In this document: one piece after another, positions 35,874 through 47,787 of the stretch
Layout of the letters: the number at the start of each line of letters is the position of its first letter
How positions within the stretch are numbered: position 1 is the stretch's first letter
Source: Amborella trichopoda
Lineage: Eukaryota > Streptophyta > Magnoliopsida > Amborellales > Amborellaceae
DNA: 64,000 bases
Reading direction: 5' to 3'
NCBI RefSeq assembly: GCF_000471905.2
Contig: NW_006498572.1
Span: forward strand, 1,222,012-1,286,011
The notes under the pieces: generated by a model
What the model saw: the letters and a program-made list of their open reading frames with translations, nothing else
The model's database searches: none
What the model was told of the DNA's origin: nothing
Made by a program: the position numbers and the translations under genes

Positions 35874-37415
35874 ATGGCTACGATAATGACCTCTTTTCAA
35901 GTTAAAGGTTTTGCTGAACCTCCCTCACACAAGGATCATCCTGTTGTTGTTAATAATCACAGCAACCCAGGAACTACAAGATGCCACCAAGTGGCTTCGG
36001 TCTCAGGTGTTAAGCCACTGACTATAGTTCTTACTTACCGCAGCAAAAGTCAAAGAAGGGGGAGTAGCGGCACCACTATGGATAATCACGCATAGGAACA
36101 CACACCTTTAGTGCGTTATGCAATCCCACTACGTCACCCTGTGGGTACAATCATTGCATGGTTCCCGTAGGAGGCCTAAGAAGAACCATAGCTCCCGAGC
36201 CTTTCGGCCCGCTCCTTACAAGGTCCGATTTTTCACCATTGGGTATGCTGGTCGTGCACTCAGTTCTTAGTATTATACAGCATGGCGGCAACACTATCTT
36301 GCATCCTAAGTACTTCAATAATCGACCAGCGACTGGTCTTCCTAGTATTACCAACCCCACTGGCTTGCATCCCAAGTACTTCAATAATTGACCGACAATT
36401 GGTGTTCCTAGTGTTACCAACCCTACTGGCTCGCATCCAAAGTACTTTGATAATCGACTGACAGTTAGTCTCCCTAGTATTACTAGTCCCACCAGCTCAC
36501 ATCCTAAGTACTTCAATAATCGACATGGGGTTGATCTTCCTAGTGTTGCCAACACCACCTGCTCGCATCCCAAGTACTTTGATAATCGACTGGCGATTGA
36601 TCTTCCTAGTATTACTAAGCCCACGGGCCCGTATCTTAAGCACTTCAATAATAGACAGGCGGTTGGTCTTCGTAGTGTTACCAACCCCATCTGCTCACAT
36701 CGTAAGTACTTCAATAATCGACCGGTGCTTGGTCTTCCTACTGTTGCCAACCTCATCTGCTCACATCCTAAGTACTTCAATAATCGACCAAAAATTGGTC
36801 TTCCAAGTGTTACCAACCCCACCAACTCGCAGCCTAAGTTCTTCAATAATCGACCGGCGGTTGGTCTTCCTAGTGTTACCAACCCCATCGGCTTGCATCC
36901 CAAGTACTTCAATAATCGACAGGCAGTTGGTCTTCCTAATATACCCAACCTCAACAGCTCGTATCCCAAGTAATTTGATAATCAATCCACGGTTGGTCTT
37001 CCTAGTATTACCAACACCACCGGGTCGCATCCTAAGTACATCAATAATCAATCGACGATTGGTCTTCCTAGTGTTATCAACACCACTGGCTCACATCCCA
37101 AGTACTTCAATAATCGACCAGCATTAGGTCTTCCTAGTATTACAAACCCTACCAGCTCACATCCCAAGTACTTTGATAATTAACCGGCGGTTCGTCTTTT
37201 CATGTTACCAACCCCACCGGCTCACATCCTAAGTATATCAATAATCGACTGGCAGTTGGTCTTCCAAGTGTTACCAACCCCACCGACTCGCAGCCTAAGT
37301 ACTTCAATAATCGACTGGAGGTTGGTCTTCCTAGTGTTACTGACCCCATCGGCTCGCATCCCAAGTACTTCAATAATCGACAGGAAGTTGGTCTTTCTAG
37401 TATTTTCAACCCCAT
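35874..37415 (+). pseudogene. Pre-gag region with about 17 tandem 22-residue repeats
   Basis: After a unique segment (35874-36300), 66-bp units starting at 36308, 36374, 36440 and so on continue to about 37415. In one plus-strand frame each unit encodes 'HPKYFNNRPAVGLPSVTNPT'-like sequence of 22 residues. Because 66 is a multiple of 3, other frames, including the 272-residue minus-strand frame 36151-36969, are open over the array too. I chose the plus frame because PBS and gag of the element are on this strand and its composition is hydrophilic. Stops now break it. The position between PBS and gag equals that of the leader ORF of the first element. Confidence 0.6.
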
Positions 37416-38107
37416 TGGCTGGCAGTTAGTTTTCCTCTTGATACTAACCTTGATGGCTTGAGCCATATTGCTCACTCCCCAATTGTTGTACATCCTCATG
37501 ATGTCAACACCCCCTATCCTAATTGTCTTAACCAACCACTCGTGGGTACCAATACTCGAAGCGTTTGCTCGTCCCTGGACAGTTGAGAGCTTTGGAGATA
37601 AGGACTTGCATGGTCTAAATCAAAGTGATGGCGAGCCTCCCTATACCTCTAAAGCACAGTCATAGAAATATATGCGATCTTAGAAATCGTATGTCCAGAT
37701 AGTTCTTAAGCATGCACGAGAGGTCCTTGATTAATACGTTTGCAAGAGAAACCAAGTGGACAATTGACCAAACCACGATTCGATGATTAAGACATTAATG
37801 GAGTTCCTGAATACAAAACCTAACGAGATAGTTCATGACCTAAGGGATCTAGTTCATGACCTAAGGGATCATCTTAATGAGGTATGAATGTGCAACATGA
37901 TAAGGGTGCTCCCTGATCATGACAAGGGGCAGGAGAGAAGATTGCTCTAGGGTTTGATGATGCATCTTCCCTATCATCTAATGATGGGCCTCCGGCCATC
38001 AATTTGCCTTCCGAAAAGACAAATAAGGCAAGAAGGAGCAGGCAAGTTGTTCAAAACCCACATGTTACCACAATGTAGCCAAGGCAGGGAAAGCCTCAAC
38101 GGCAGCC
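37416..38107 (+). other. Frame-broken sequence between repeat ORF and gag
   Basis: This is probably former coding sequence of the same element. A 25-30-bp duplication ('gttcatgacctaagggatc') stands at 37831 and 37852. No domain is recognised. Confidence 0.35.
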
Positions 38108-39146
38108 GTGAGAACCCCAGCTCTACACTTTGGATTACGAGAATCCGATGTGCTAATATCAGATAATGAGTCCACTAGAACGATCGGGCAACAACCTATC
38201 GCAGATGTGATGATGGATGGTGGTAGAGATAATCTAAGCGAATCTGAAGAAATGGCACGCTTAAGGGCTGCATTGGCCCAAAGGGAAGCTGAGGTCCAGA
38301 CATAGGTTGCAGATCTTGAAATACTGAGAGCAGCCCAAATAACCATCGCGTCAGTGGATCCTTTCAGATAACAGTCCTTGAATCCCACGACAGGAAACTG
38401 GGTGATGTGCAAACCAGTGTTGCCTCCGCACCTCCTCAATACAGCCTTGACTGCCAAGATGATGCGCGACATGGTTATGGAAAGTATACAATCATTGCCT
38501 CGCCAGTGTGCTGTCAGTAGATGCATATCATAAGTGATATTAGGCATATGTTGACGGAGCAACTTACCCTGTGGTGTATCATCGCCCTAAATTTCCCAAA
38601 TTCGACGGGCAGGGATCCCCCCACCAGCACTTGGCCCACTTTGTATCCTTATGTGCAGATACGGCCAACAACGTGTACCTGTTAATGAAATAGTTTGTCC
38701 AATAACTATCTGAACTGACATTTTCTTAGTACTCGCCATCTAAGAGTATATTCACATGGAGACAAATGCAGGAAGCATTCCTAGCATGCTTCCACAGCAC
38801 CGAAAGGGATGTTTATCTACTTGAACTTCCTAACGCGAATCAAAAGGCTCATGCACTAATGCAGCAATACATCACCCGATGGCAGAACCTCAATGTGGGG
38901 CAGGCAACCCCAATTCACATGTGCATCAAAACTATGAGACTCGAGATTGCGATACATTTGCACATCTCCAATCCCCGCACTTTTAGTGAGTTAGTCTCAA
39001 GTGTTGAGGACTTGGAGAATCTCATGGAGAGTTTCGGCATGGGCCCCAAGCCAGTAATCATGAGAAGAGAGCCCAATAAAAGGAAGCCTGGGGCTACGTC
39101 AACTAAAACTTCCATGACCACATCCGTGGTGGCACAAGGGGGATGA
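38108..39146 (+). pseudogene. gag of the second Ogre/Tat-like element
   Basis: 38220-38340 gives a short coiled-coil ('EEMARLRAALAQREAEVQT'). 38590-38760 gives 'KFPKFDGQGSPHQHLAHFV', the typical start of the gag core. 38766-39146 gives 'FLACFHSTERDVYLLEL', 'QQYITRWQNLN' and 'LHISNPRTFSELV'. Several stops interrupt it. No RT or integrase follows: a solo LTR starts at 39387 and 3'-region sequence follows that. Confidence 0.75.
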
Positions 39147-39386
39147 AGAATAACCATCCCACCTCCAAGGAGCTACGACTCTTTACGGCCATCTAGACAT
39201 AGGCAAGGAGTCCAAAGAGGGAGACAATGCACATTTCGAGAACGCCTTGAGAGAGAATATTCCTTTCATAAGGTGCATGTCCTAGAGATATTGGAAAATC
39301 TCTTGGCGTCTGGGACCATTACGCTCCCTCCAAAAGGTTAAAGGCGGATGTGACCATGAAGTCACCAGTAAAAGAGCCAAATAAAG

Positions 39387-39958
39387 AGTCATGTCCTCTT
39401 TATATAGCATTCATATGTACTCTGATATGTGACTATACTCTGTGAGACAAATGTGATTTCTAATGAACTATGGGCATGTTATTACGTATATACTGATAAT
39501 CAGGAATGTAAGGGCAGTGATCTGCTTATTGGGCTTAGTGCTCACTCCGCTTATTTCATCTGTGTAGAGTGATAGTGCTTGACCACGCGTGACGAGTAGC
39601 TAACTGGTGATAGCAGGCGTGCGGAGTTCAGGCCGGTTCAAGATCCCTTTTGTCTTTGTAGGTGTCTAGTGGCGCTGCCACGTGTTGCTTTGTTTGATAT
39701 AATGTTTTGGCTCGTAAGCCTGAAACTTTATTGTAAAGACTTTTGGAATGAAATGAAGCTAATGGTTTTAATTTATTCAGTTTTTAGTACTTGGTGGAAT
39801 ATATTTATTTTCTTCTCGTGGTTTTGCTTTGATTCTACACTTTTAACATGTGTTGATGCCACTCCCACCTGAGTGACATACGCGACCTCTGGTTGCGATC
39901 CCGCACTCTGTCGCCCTCTGGTTTGGGACGGCAAGGGTCAGGAGACGAGGTCATGACA
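39387..39958 (+). mobile_element. Solo LTR (572 bp) with 5-bp target duplication
   Basis: It is flanked by TAAAG on both sides (39382-39386 and 39959-39963). The ends form an inverted repeat, AGTCATGTCCTC against GAGGTCATGACA (10 of 12 paired). The first base should be T in a TG...CA LTR and has mutated. It lacks any internal coding region, so it arose by LTR-LTR recombination. Its last 100 bp match the end of the LTR at 33900-34000. Confidence 0.85.
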
Positions 39959-39963
39959 TAAAG

Positions 39964-41050
39964 AGGGGGTTTGGTGAAAACCACTCTGCAGCACCACATC
40001 CACCAAGTTCAGGTGAAAACTCGAAAGGGCACTTGAGCCAATAAACAGGTTGATGCAGCACTCGCCATGATAGGCGGCTTTGACTAAGTTAAGATGAAAA
40101 GGTCAGTAGCATGGGAAGCAATGTCCCTCAAAAGGACACCCTACTACTTAACCAAAAATAATTGAAAAGCTCCAACAATTTGGGTCAACACCCAAAGGGC
40201 TCTTGAATGTCGAAAAAAATTGACAAAATGGCAAATCAGAGAGGCAACCTCTTGAAAGGTTTTCATCCCCAAAACTTTAATCAAAGCATAATCACTCTGA
40301 CAAAGCGGGTCACATGTCCCCAAAGGGTTACTAACTGTCAAGGCATTTCAATATCTTGATAGTATGTGACCTACTCTTAATATGTCCCCTCTGTTGTATA
40401 CACTTCGCTTTGGGTTCATGCCCCAAAAGCCCCTGACTAGGCCCCAGCAAATTACGATTCATGCCCCAAAGAGGCTCCCAAACATCAATCGAATTGAATC
40501 TCGATGAAACAGCCTACACTCTCAAGAAGGGCCCCTGACTGTCAAATCAATCAATGTCTACTTGATTGGGTTCACGCCATAAAGGCCCCCACCAGCAAAT
40601 CTAAATTGACACCTGATGATTGGGTTCATGCTGCAAAGGCCCCCTATCATCAAACATCCTCAAAATCATGACGAATTGGGAAGGGAACCCCTTCAGAAGG
40701 TCCCCCCGACTGCTAGACAAATCCGGATTCTGACAAGATGGATCACAAGCCCTTAAGCAAGGCCCCCACCAGTTGGAACTAAAAACACCCACCAGTTGTC
40801 CCTCCGTTATTAGGCTAGGCATGATTTACCCTCTTCCAAAGGTTACGTTGATGCTGGTAACTTGGAAACAAAATTGGGAGAAAAGCAATTCCTTTGTGAG
40901 GATTTGAAAGATGAACTTGGTCATTTTATTCTGATTGTCACACTTCTCACTCCTATTGAAGAGCAACATTTAGAGAGGCAAGTTGTTGTAGGGTATTTTT
41001 GGCACACTTCTTTTCCCATGCGCGTAAAGGACAAGGCGGCTGCAACCTAG
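39964..41050 (+). other. Remnant of the second element's 3' region
   Basis: Phrases such as 'gggttcatgccccaaaagcccc' units (40410-40660, shortest core 'catgccccaaa') resemble, in reverse complement, the 3' region of the first element near 2500-2960 ('ggggcctagttgacggcttttt'). The stretch therefore looks like the same type of 3' region on the plus strand, left after loss of pol. No intact gene is seen; the frame 40862-41050 has no known domain. Confidence 0.4.
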
Positions 41051-42695
41051 GCCTGTAGGTAATAAATATGCCCATGGATTATGGAAGCTTATGCGGAAAT
41101 AGGCCTAATTTTAAAATGCTATTGAAATGGTGTCATCTAGACCCCAAAAGGTGTGTAAGAGCGGTATTTTATGTCCCGCAGTCCATTCCAAAGTTTCGCC
41201 TCAACTAGACAAAGTTGTGAGAGAACAGGATGAAGGTTTAGTTTGGAGTGCGTCACGCTAACATGTACGAGCTACCCCATAACTAGAACCCTATTAGGAT
41301 GATCTCAAATGGTCACCAGACCACCGCAGACAGCTTCAGAAGGTCTCAAAACCCTTAACTATCAAATTTCAGCTCAAATGTACCTTTCTAAGTCCTATTT
41401 TCCTAAAAAAAGGTAGGTTATTCACTATTAATGTGCAGGAAGTAAAACCAGTTACTAAAAATAGTAAAACAGAAAAATTGATGCACTCATCCAAAAATTT
41501 GACAGTCTTACAAACCATGTATTCTCATCGACCTCGAGGAGGATTGAGCTCAAATTTTAGTATGTTATTCCCCTCATAGAGAGGAAGATTTTGACATATA
41601 GCATGCATCGAACCAATCAGCGAGCCGAGAGATATCCTAGAGAGAAGGCTGCCCAAAAAACACATTATGCAGATTTTGGTGTGCATGACCTCCCTTCACT
41701 CTGACAGCTATATCTTAAAGCCCCGAAGTCAGGCTAACCTAAAAATAGAGGTATTTTGATTGTTAAATATAATATATAATACAGGGGAATGATTTCATGC
41801 AATGGTTGTATAGTAATATGATGCAATAGCCTTCAAAACTATGTTAGGGCAATTTGTTTAATCCAAATTTTAAAATATACACTCTTTTTATTCTAATGAA
41901 CAATCACGAAAAAGAAAATTTTCAAAATGCAATCTAGAAAGTATTTTTTTTAGCCCAATTAATATAGGCATTCCATTTTGGTGACATGCTTAGATCTATG
42001 CCTCAGAATGATCTTTTTTCTTTACAAATTTTTAGATAATTTTATTATCATTAGATTAATGATATTAAAAAAAAAATTTTGAATTCATAAAGGCCTAGTT
42101 CTTGAAATTCATCAAATGGACAGTCTAGATTCATTGTTGGAGGGGACTCATTTTGATCTTATATAAAGTGCAAATTAGATGTTTTTTTCTTTTTTTGGTA
42201 TATAAGTGGGAATACAAGTCCCTACCCATTTTTAGAAATAGTTAGTGGTTTTTGAATGCATCGGGAATCTTAGACTGATAGCTGAGGCTCGTGTGGTGCT
42301 ACCACCACGACCTCAGCCCCATTCCTGAATGCTCCCTACGTTAGATATTCCTGAAAAGTTAAATTCAAAATCCATCTCAAAAAGAGATTATAAAGAGAGG
42401 GCGCCGATCTACACATGAGTCCGCCTGCTCATAAAAACCACGTCCTTTTCCTAGTATTTGGTTGAATATTCATACTGGCGATTTTATTCAAATGTATGAG
42501 TAGGCAGGCAAATTTCAGTAATTTTATGTGAATACTGCACATGTCTCGAACTCGCATGGACTGCTACCTATTACTTGGACTCAACAGCTTGGTTGACTCC
42601 AAGTGGACAAGTCCACTGCTACCCAAGCCCGCCACATGTGGGCCTCATAATTAAAATAAAATAGAACATACAATCAACACTTATGTTTTCCACAC
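41051..42695. other. Degraded LTR-like and AT-rich intergenic sequence
   Basis: 41050-41700 reads like an old LTR ('ccgcagtccattccaaagtttcgcc'-style text, with no coding). 41730-42180 is AT-rich. 42185-42330 is a short repeat shared with 61190-61325. Nothing else could be supported. Confidence 0.4.
42185..42330 (-). repeat. Short SINE-like retroposon or LINE tail, copy 1
   Basis: On the minus strand it starts near 'aatggggctgaggtcgtggtgg', passes 'aaaaaccactaac' and ends in 'ggtagggactt...' and an A-rich tail. The same order is found at 61190-61325. I could not find convincing pol III boxes, so a truncated LINE tail is also possible. Confidence 0.4.
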
Positions 42696-43025
42696 AGAAA
42701 AAGTTTATATAGGGATGCAACCTTATAGTGTAGCACTACGGATGCACCTTAAAAATCCATCGGAAAAGGTGTTTTAATATTGAAAAACCTTTTGATTGGT
42801 CATCTCGATATCGAGATGTATGACCATAAAAAATAAAAAGATTTTAAGTCTCAGAAATAGTTCATTTTACAACATATTTTTGAAATTTAAAATTTTATAA
42901 TTAAATATAAAAATTGATTCTTAGAAAATCCTAAACATTTTACATCAAAATTATATACCATGATAAAATTTGAAGGTGCACCTGACCTTCACAACTATGG
43001 ATACATCAGTATACCAACTGCACCC
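42696..43025 (+). mobile_element. Mutator-like MITE, family A, copy 1 (perfect 9-bp TSD)
   Basis: It is flanked by 'tttccacac' at 42687-42695 and 43026-43034. The ends are 'agaaaaagtttatataggg' and '...accaactgcaccc'. The core contains the 18-base palindrome CATCTCGATATCGAGATG (42801-42818) and an AT-rich 'aaattttataattaaatata' block shared by all family members. There is no coding capacity. Confidence 0.85.
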
Positions 43026-43287
43026 TTTCCACACAGCCAACCAAAGTAGTGTTAAAAATGTTTAGAGAAACAAGAAAAAGAAGAGCGGTTCCAAAAATAA
43101 GACAAATGAGGACCGATCTGCGCTATTTCCACACTAGGTTTGAATATCACTCTACAAGTAATCGTATTCATCCCCTAGCTTTCACACCTTTTTATAGATC
43201 AAATATCTTTAATAATTGAAATGGTATACTATAAAACTACTTACCTTTGTTATAAGGAATTGATAATTACTTTATAGTTTGTCTTTT

Positions 43288-43640
43288 CTTTTCTTTTTTT
43301 TTATTTTTTTTTTATTTTTTGAAAACAGTGCCATCATTTCATTGAGGTAATGAAGAGGAATTACAAAGGAGGAGACAAAGGAAGAAAAGAAAAGAACAAA
43401 AACACAAAACACCATTAGGAAGCAGTTGCCATCTTAACCAGCAAATCAATGTCCGAGTTGAAGCCACAATCAACGTGGAAAAATGAGATATCATGGTTAC
43501 TCAGCAAAATGAGGATCTCATCTATTATAGTGCTAATCCTGCACTGCATGAGATCTGGATGTAATCACCACCTAATAACATTAGCAGCGTCTACTTCAAT
43601 AATGATTGAAAAGTACTTTTTAGCTTTTAGTTTTCAAATT
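43288..43640 (-). pseudogene. L1-type LINE 3' end with RNase H-like (RVT_3) fragment
   Basis: The minus-strand frame from about 43632 to the TAA at 43415 reads 'IIIEVDAANVIRW', a stop, then 'ISTIIDEILILLSNHDISFF', 'HVDCGFNSD', 'LLVKMAT'. This is the pattern of the C-terminal RNase H-like domain of plant L1-type elements. A 3' untranslated region and a poly-A tail (T-run on the plus strand, 43288-43320) follow. It is 5'-truncated, as is usual for LINE insertions. Confidence 0.75.
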
Positions 43641-43689
43641 AGATGGCTTAATGTTTAACAAGAAGTTCAAAACGTTTTAAATTTTGAGT

Positions 43690-43780
43690 TTAGTAATTGA
43701 CACTGTTATTATCACTTTATTCAAAATCCAACAATTAAGAATGATTGTGGCCATCTTGCATCAAATGTAAATAGTTTTTT
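43690..43780 (+). repeat. MITE family B, fragment
   Basis: The end 'gaatgattgtggccatcttg' + 'catcaaatgtaaatag' matches the right end of the copies at 53071-53275 and 56216-56422. Confidence 0.45.
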
Positions 43781-43888
43781 ATAATACTTTCCCTTAAAAG
43801 TTTGATGGGTCAAATGGGATCAGACAGTCGAGCCCGCTCGTTGATTCTTGGGGTATTCTTTCAAAACAAAAAAAAAATATTTTAGAAA

Positions 43889-44272
43889 GGAAAAAGTTTA
43901 TATATAGCCGAGGCTCTAAACAATCAAATTAGAGTCTACCTCAAAAATTTCACTAGAAGAGGTTGTTTTGATGCCTAAATATCGTCAAATTGATCATCTC
44001 GACATTGAGATGTATGGACATGAGAAAAAAATAGATTTCAAGTTTTGAAAATAGTGCATCTTGTAATGCATTTTTGGATTGTCAATTTTTAAGATTTTCA
44101 TAGATCCGATTGATCTACACTATTTTTGAAGCTTTAAATTTTATAATTAAAGGTGAAAATGTGCTTTAAGGCTATCACAAAGATTTTTAGTATTGAAACC
44201 ACATTTCTCGATACTATTTGAAGGTCAACTCTACTTTAATTGTTTAGAGCCTCGGCTCTAAACAAACCACAC
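43889..44272 (+). mobile_element. MITE family A ('GAGCC' subtype), copy 2
   Basis: It starts 'ggaaaaagtttatatatagcc' + 'gaggctctaaacaatc' and ends 'gattgtttagagcctcggct'-like sequence near 44272. The core is shared with the other copies ('gatcatctcgacattgagatg'). The target duplication is not clear. Confidence 0.75.
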
Positions 44273-44534
44273 CAACTCCTGAAAAAATTGTCAAAAAACT
44301 GAGGGATCTTACACGGCCAGATACCCTACTTATTTGACTAGGGTAGTTTGATAACTGCAAGATTATTTAGGAAATACTAATAAGAGCCGCAATTTCTCGC
44401 TGTATGATTTTTCACTTCACAACTGAATAAAGAACACTTTTGCTCAACCAATCAAGAATACATCAAATTCTTTTAACATTCAAAAAAAGAAAAGAAAAAA
44501 AAAAAAAAGATCTACACAAAGACCATTTATCTTT

Positions 44535-44929
44535 GGAAAAGTTTATATAGAGCCGAGGCTCTAAACAATCAAATTAGAGCCGACCTCAAAAATTTCACTA
44601 GAAAATGTTGTTTTGATACCCAAATATCCTCAAATTGGTCATCTCGACATCAAGATACCTGAACATGAGAAAAAAAAATGGATTTCAAGCTTTGGAAATA
44701 GTGCATCTTGTAACACATTTTTGGACCATAAATTTTTAAGATTTTTAAGTTTTCATAGATCTGCTCAATCTACACTATTTTTGAAGCTTTAAATTTTATA
44801 ATTAAAGATGAAAGTATATTTTAAAGCTATCTCAATGATTTCTAGTATTAAAAATATAGTTCTCGACACTATTTGAAGGTTCGTTTTACTTTGATTGTTT
44901 AGAGCCTCGACTCTATACAAACCACATCC
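44535..44929 (+). mobile_element. MITE family A ('GAGCC' subtype), copy 3
   Basis: It is flanked by TTTATCTTT (44526-44534) and TTTATCTTA (44930-44938), a 9-bp duplication with one mismatch. The ends are inverted repeats: 'gtttatatagagccgaggct' and its near-complement 'agagcctcgactctatacaa'. About 85-90% similar to copy 2 by eye. Confidence 0.85.
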
Positions 44930-44933
44930 TTTA

Positions 44934-45096
44934 TCTTATGTACAAGGAGGTTACAATCATTCTTGTCTTGTTAGATTGTAAAAGGGATAGTTGTAATATA
45001 AAGTTCCAAAAAATAATAATCTCGGATTTCGTGACTCACCCCAAGCCATCCAATTTAACATGTAATAGTTGTAACTTCGTTGTACAAAAGGTAAAT
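44934..45096 (+). mobile_element. MITE family B, short copy
   Basis: It starts 'cttatgtacaaggaggttac' and ends with the near-complement 'gtaacttcgttgtacaaaag'. It directly abuts copy 3 of family A on the left and copy 4 on the right. Confidence 0.5.
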
Positions 45097-45835
45097 GTTT
45101 GTATAGAGCTGAGGCTCTAAACAATCAAAGTAAAGCTCACCTTCAAATAATGTTAGAGAAATATGGTTTCAATACTGGAAGGGTGCGGTTCGCATAGAGC
45201 CTAGGCTCTAAACAATCAAATTAGAGCCCACCTTCAAATATTGTCGAGAAATGTGGTTTCAATACTGGAAATCTTTGATGAGCCTTAAAATATATTTTTA
45301 TATTTAATTATAAAATTTAAAGCTTAAGAAATAGTGTAGATCGAGCAGATCTATGAAAACTTGAATAGCTTAAAAATTAACGTTCCAAAAATACATTACA
45401 AGATGCACTATTTTCAAAAGTTGAAATCTATTTTTTCTCAAGTCCATACATCTTGATGTTGAGATGATCAATTTGAGGATATTTGGGCATCAAAACAACT
45501 TCTTTTAATAAATTTTTTGAGGTAGGCTCTAATTTGATTGTTTAGAGCCTAGGCTTTATATAATTTGTTCCATGCTTGGGAGAGCCTTAAAATATATTTT
45601 TATATTTAATTATAAAATTTAAAACTTCAAAAATAATGTAGATCTAGCCGATCTATGAAAACTTAAAAATCTTGAAAGTGACGGTCCAAAATACTTTACG
45701 AGATGCATTATTTTCAAAACTTGAAATCTATATTTTTTTCTCATGTTTATGCATGTTGATGTCGAGACGATCAATTTGAGCATCAAAACTAAAAATTTTG
45801 AGGACCGTTTTTCAAATGTAAATGTTCTCTTTGTA
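45090..45835 (-). mobile_element. MITE family A, copy 4, split by copy 5
   Basis: The 5' part 45090-45180 breaks after 'caatactggaa', and the remaining core resumes at about 45572 ('gggagagccttaaaatat') and fades near 45835. The break holds a complete second copy of the same family, so one MITE jumped into another. Confidence 0.65.
45181..45571 (-). mobile_element. MITE family A, copy 5, nested inside copy 4
   Basis: It starts 'gggtgcggttcgcatagagc' and ends 'ggctttatataatttgttcc'. The core runs in the opposite direction to copies 2 and 3. The bases on either side ('atactggaa' / 'atgcttggg') agree at 5 of 9 places, possibly a decayed duplication. Confidence 0.7.
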
Positions 45836-46991
45836 TATGATCCCAAAAACCTACATCAAATTCATTTTTGTTTTGAGTATTCAAAAGCAATATTCTTTGT
45901 ATCGGGAGTGGCAAATGAACACATGGGTCCAAGACGTCAAGTTCATGTCATACCAACCAGTTGTCCGGACACTATTCCTTTTACGCGGAGAGGGAGCAAT
46001 AGAGGGGAACGTGATGCTCCACTTCACACTTTACAGCGCCAACGGTGTTGCCTGCACTTCAATGTGGTTCGTGCAGCGTAAAGTAGAGCGCGTGGAGTAA
46101 GTGAGAGACCCTGTGACCTCTGAGTAGCGCTAAAAATGGCACCGCCTGGACCAGTAAGCCCGGCTCTAAAAATTTTAGGCTTGGGCCATGAAGTGTGGCT
46201 CGAGACTCGGCTATTTTTTTTCTTTCATTTTTTTTCATTTTTATGTAACCGGTCTAGCCCTCCTCTTAACAGGGTTAGGGCTAACCCTTTGGGGTACAAC
46301 AGCAAGGCTAGCCCGACCCATGCCTACTCCGTTGCAACCCTTACTTGCAAGCTCTTAGCCTAACAAATAATTGTTTCGGGACCTGTTTAATGGATGGAAC
46401 TTTTTAGAAGTGAAAACCGCCGAGTCAAAATTCCAGTCTCCTACGCTCCTAACAAAAAAGCATTTTTGGAATAGGCAGCTTCACTTTTTGTGGAAGCCCC
46501 TTCTTTGTTTTTCAAACACGCCAGTTAGGGGTTAATAAAAATGGCAAATTACCCATCAATTAACACCAAATCCAATTGGTAGATATTATAAAAAAGGAAA
46601 ATAGAGGAGTATTTACTCTAGTAATAAGAGTACGCGAGGCCTCCATATTTTGGAAAGCAGCATCTTCAACCTAACCTTGTCATCAATATAAAAAGACATT
46701 CATGATCACTGGATATTATCCAATTTTTCAATATTACTTTCCTCATATTTAAAGCCCAAAACTTTTTTTAAATAATGTATTACTTTTGAGCTGGATCCCA
46801 AAATCTCATAACTAAAAGATTTCAAAACCTAAAAGATTTCATGCTCCCTCGGGAGTACACTATACATTTACACCCTCAAGCAAAGCACATATATACTATT
46901 TAGATTTCAAATATTGGAAATGTAATCTTTCAAACTATCTCATTAAAACAAAGTCACAAATGAACTTTTTATGTACTGCAAAAGTAAGGGA

Positions 46992-47027
<36 letters not shown>

Positions 47028-47787
47028 CTTATTTTTAAGTTTGATTTTTCCGCATACCCAATGTTTCAAAATCCATCTTGTGTTATATAGATTCTATCCA
47101 TTATATCTTATAATCAACTAAACCAATTTTACTCATTTTTACCTTATCTTTTTAGTCAAAATAAATTTTAAAAAAAACATACTTTCTAAACTCCCTCTCT
47201 CTCCATGTGTTTGTCTCTGCCCTTGAATCTCCTAAATTCCTCTATCTCAAAATTTGGGATAGAGACTAGAAGAGAGAAACCTTGGGGATTTTGGAGGAAT
47301 AACTTACAAAATAAAGTCCACCAAGATATTTTTTCAAAAGTTAATACCTCAAGATAGACGATAGGTCGGCGAACTTTTGAAGTGCTAGATCTAAGTGTCA
47401 CAAAAATCAAAATCCATTTTTTCTTTTAAAAATAATCATCTAGTAATCGTTATGTGGCTTCAAATGTGTACATCGTAAAAATCCAAAATAAATTTATTAA
47501 ACAAGTATGCACATGTACAGTATGATCCCGCAGGAGCATATACTTGACAAATTTAACGCACTGAGCGTGCGGTCCGACCAAAGATAAAGGAAGGAGGGGA
47601 AACCCAAAGTGGAGTCGCTGTCCACAGACGGCCTCCAGTGCTCTGAAAAACCGGGGAATATCGGCTGAGCGTTTCTTTTTAATTTCAAAGGCCGAAAGCA
47701 CCTCTCCTCCTTTGTTTCCTTCTCAAAAAAGACGGGTACCCAACATATTCACCGACCCACTATTTTATCCCTTTTCTATTTCCTTAT
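45836..47787. other. Intergenic DNA upstream of the DUF642 gene
   Basis: 46130-46330 resembles the GGCC-rich repeat seen at 52690 and 60710. 46994-47026 is an (AT)n microsatellite. The short frames at 47186-47701 have no known domain. No host gene could be supported. Confidence 0.45.
46994..47026. repeat. (AT)n microsatellite
   Basis: About 16 uninterrupted AT units. Confidence 0.9.

Noticed and set aside
36151..36969. 272-residue minus-strand open frame with 22-residue repeats
   Set aside because: It is a shadow of a 66-bp tandem array that stays open in several frames on both strands. The element's PBS and gag are on the plus strand, so the plus frame is the better choice.
47450..47701. 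Minus-strand frames upstream of the DUF642 gene
   Set aside because: Two overlapping frames without known domains or conserved features; not supportable as a gene.
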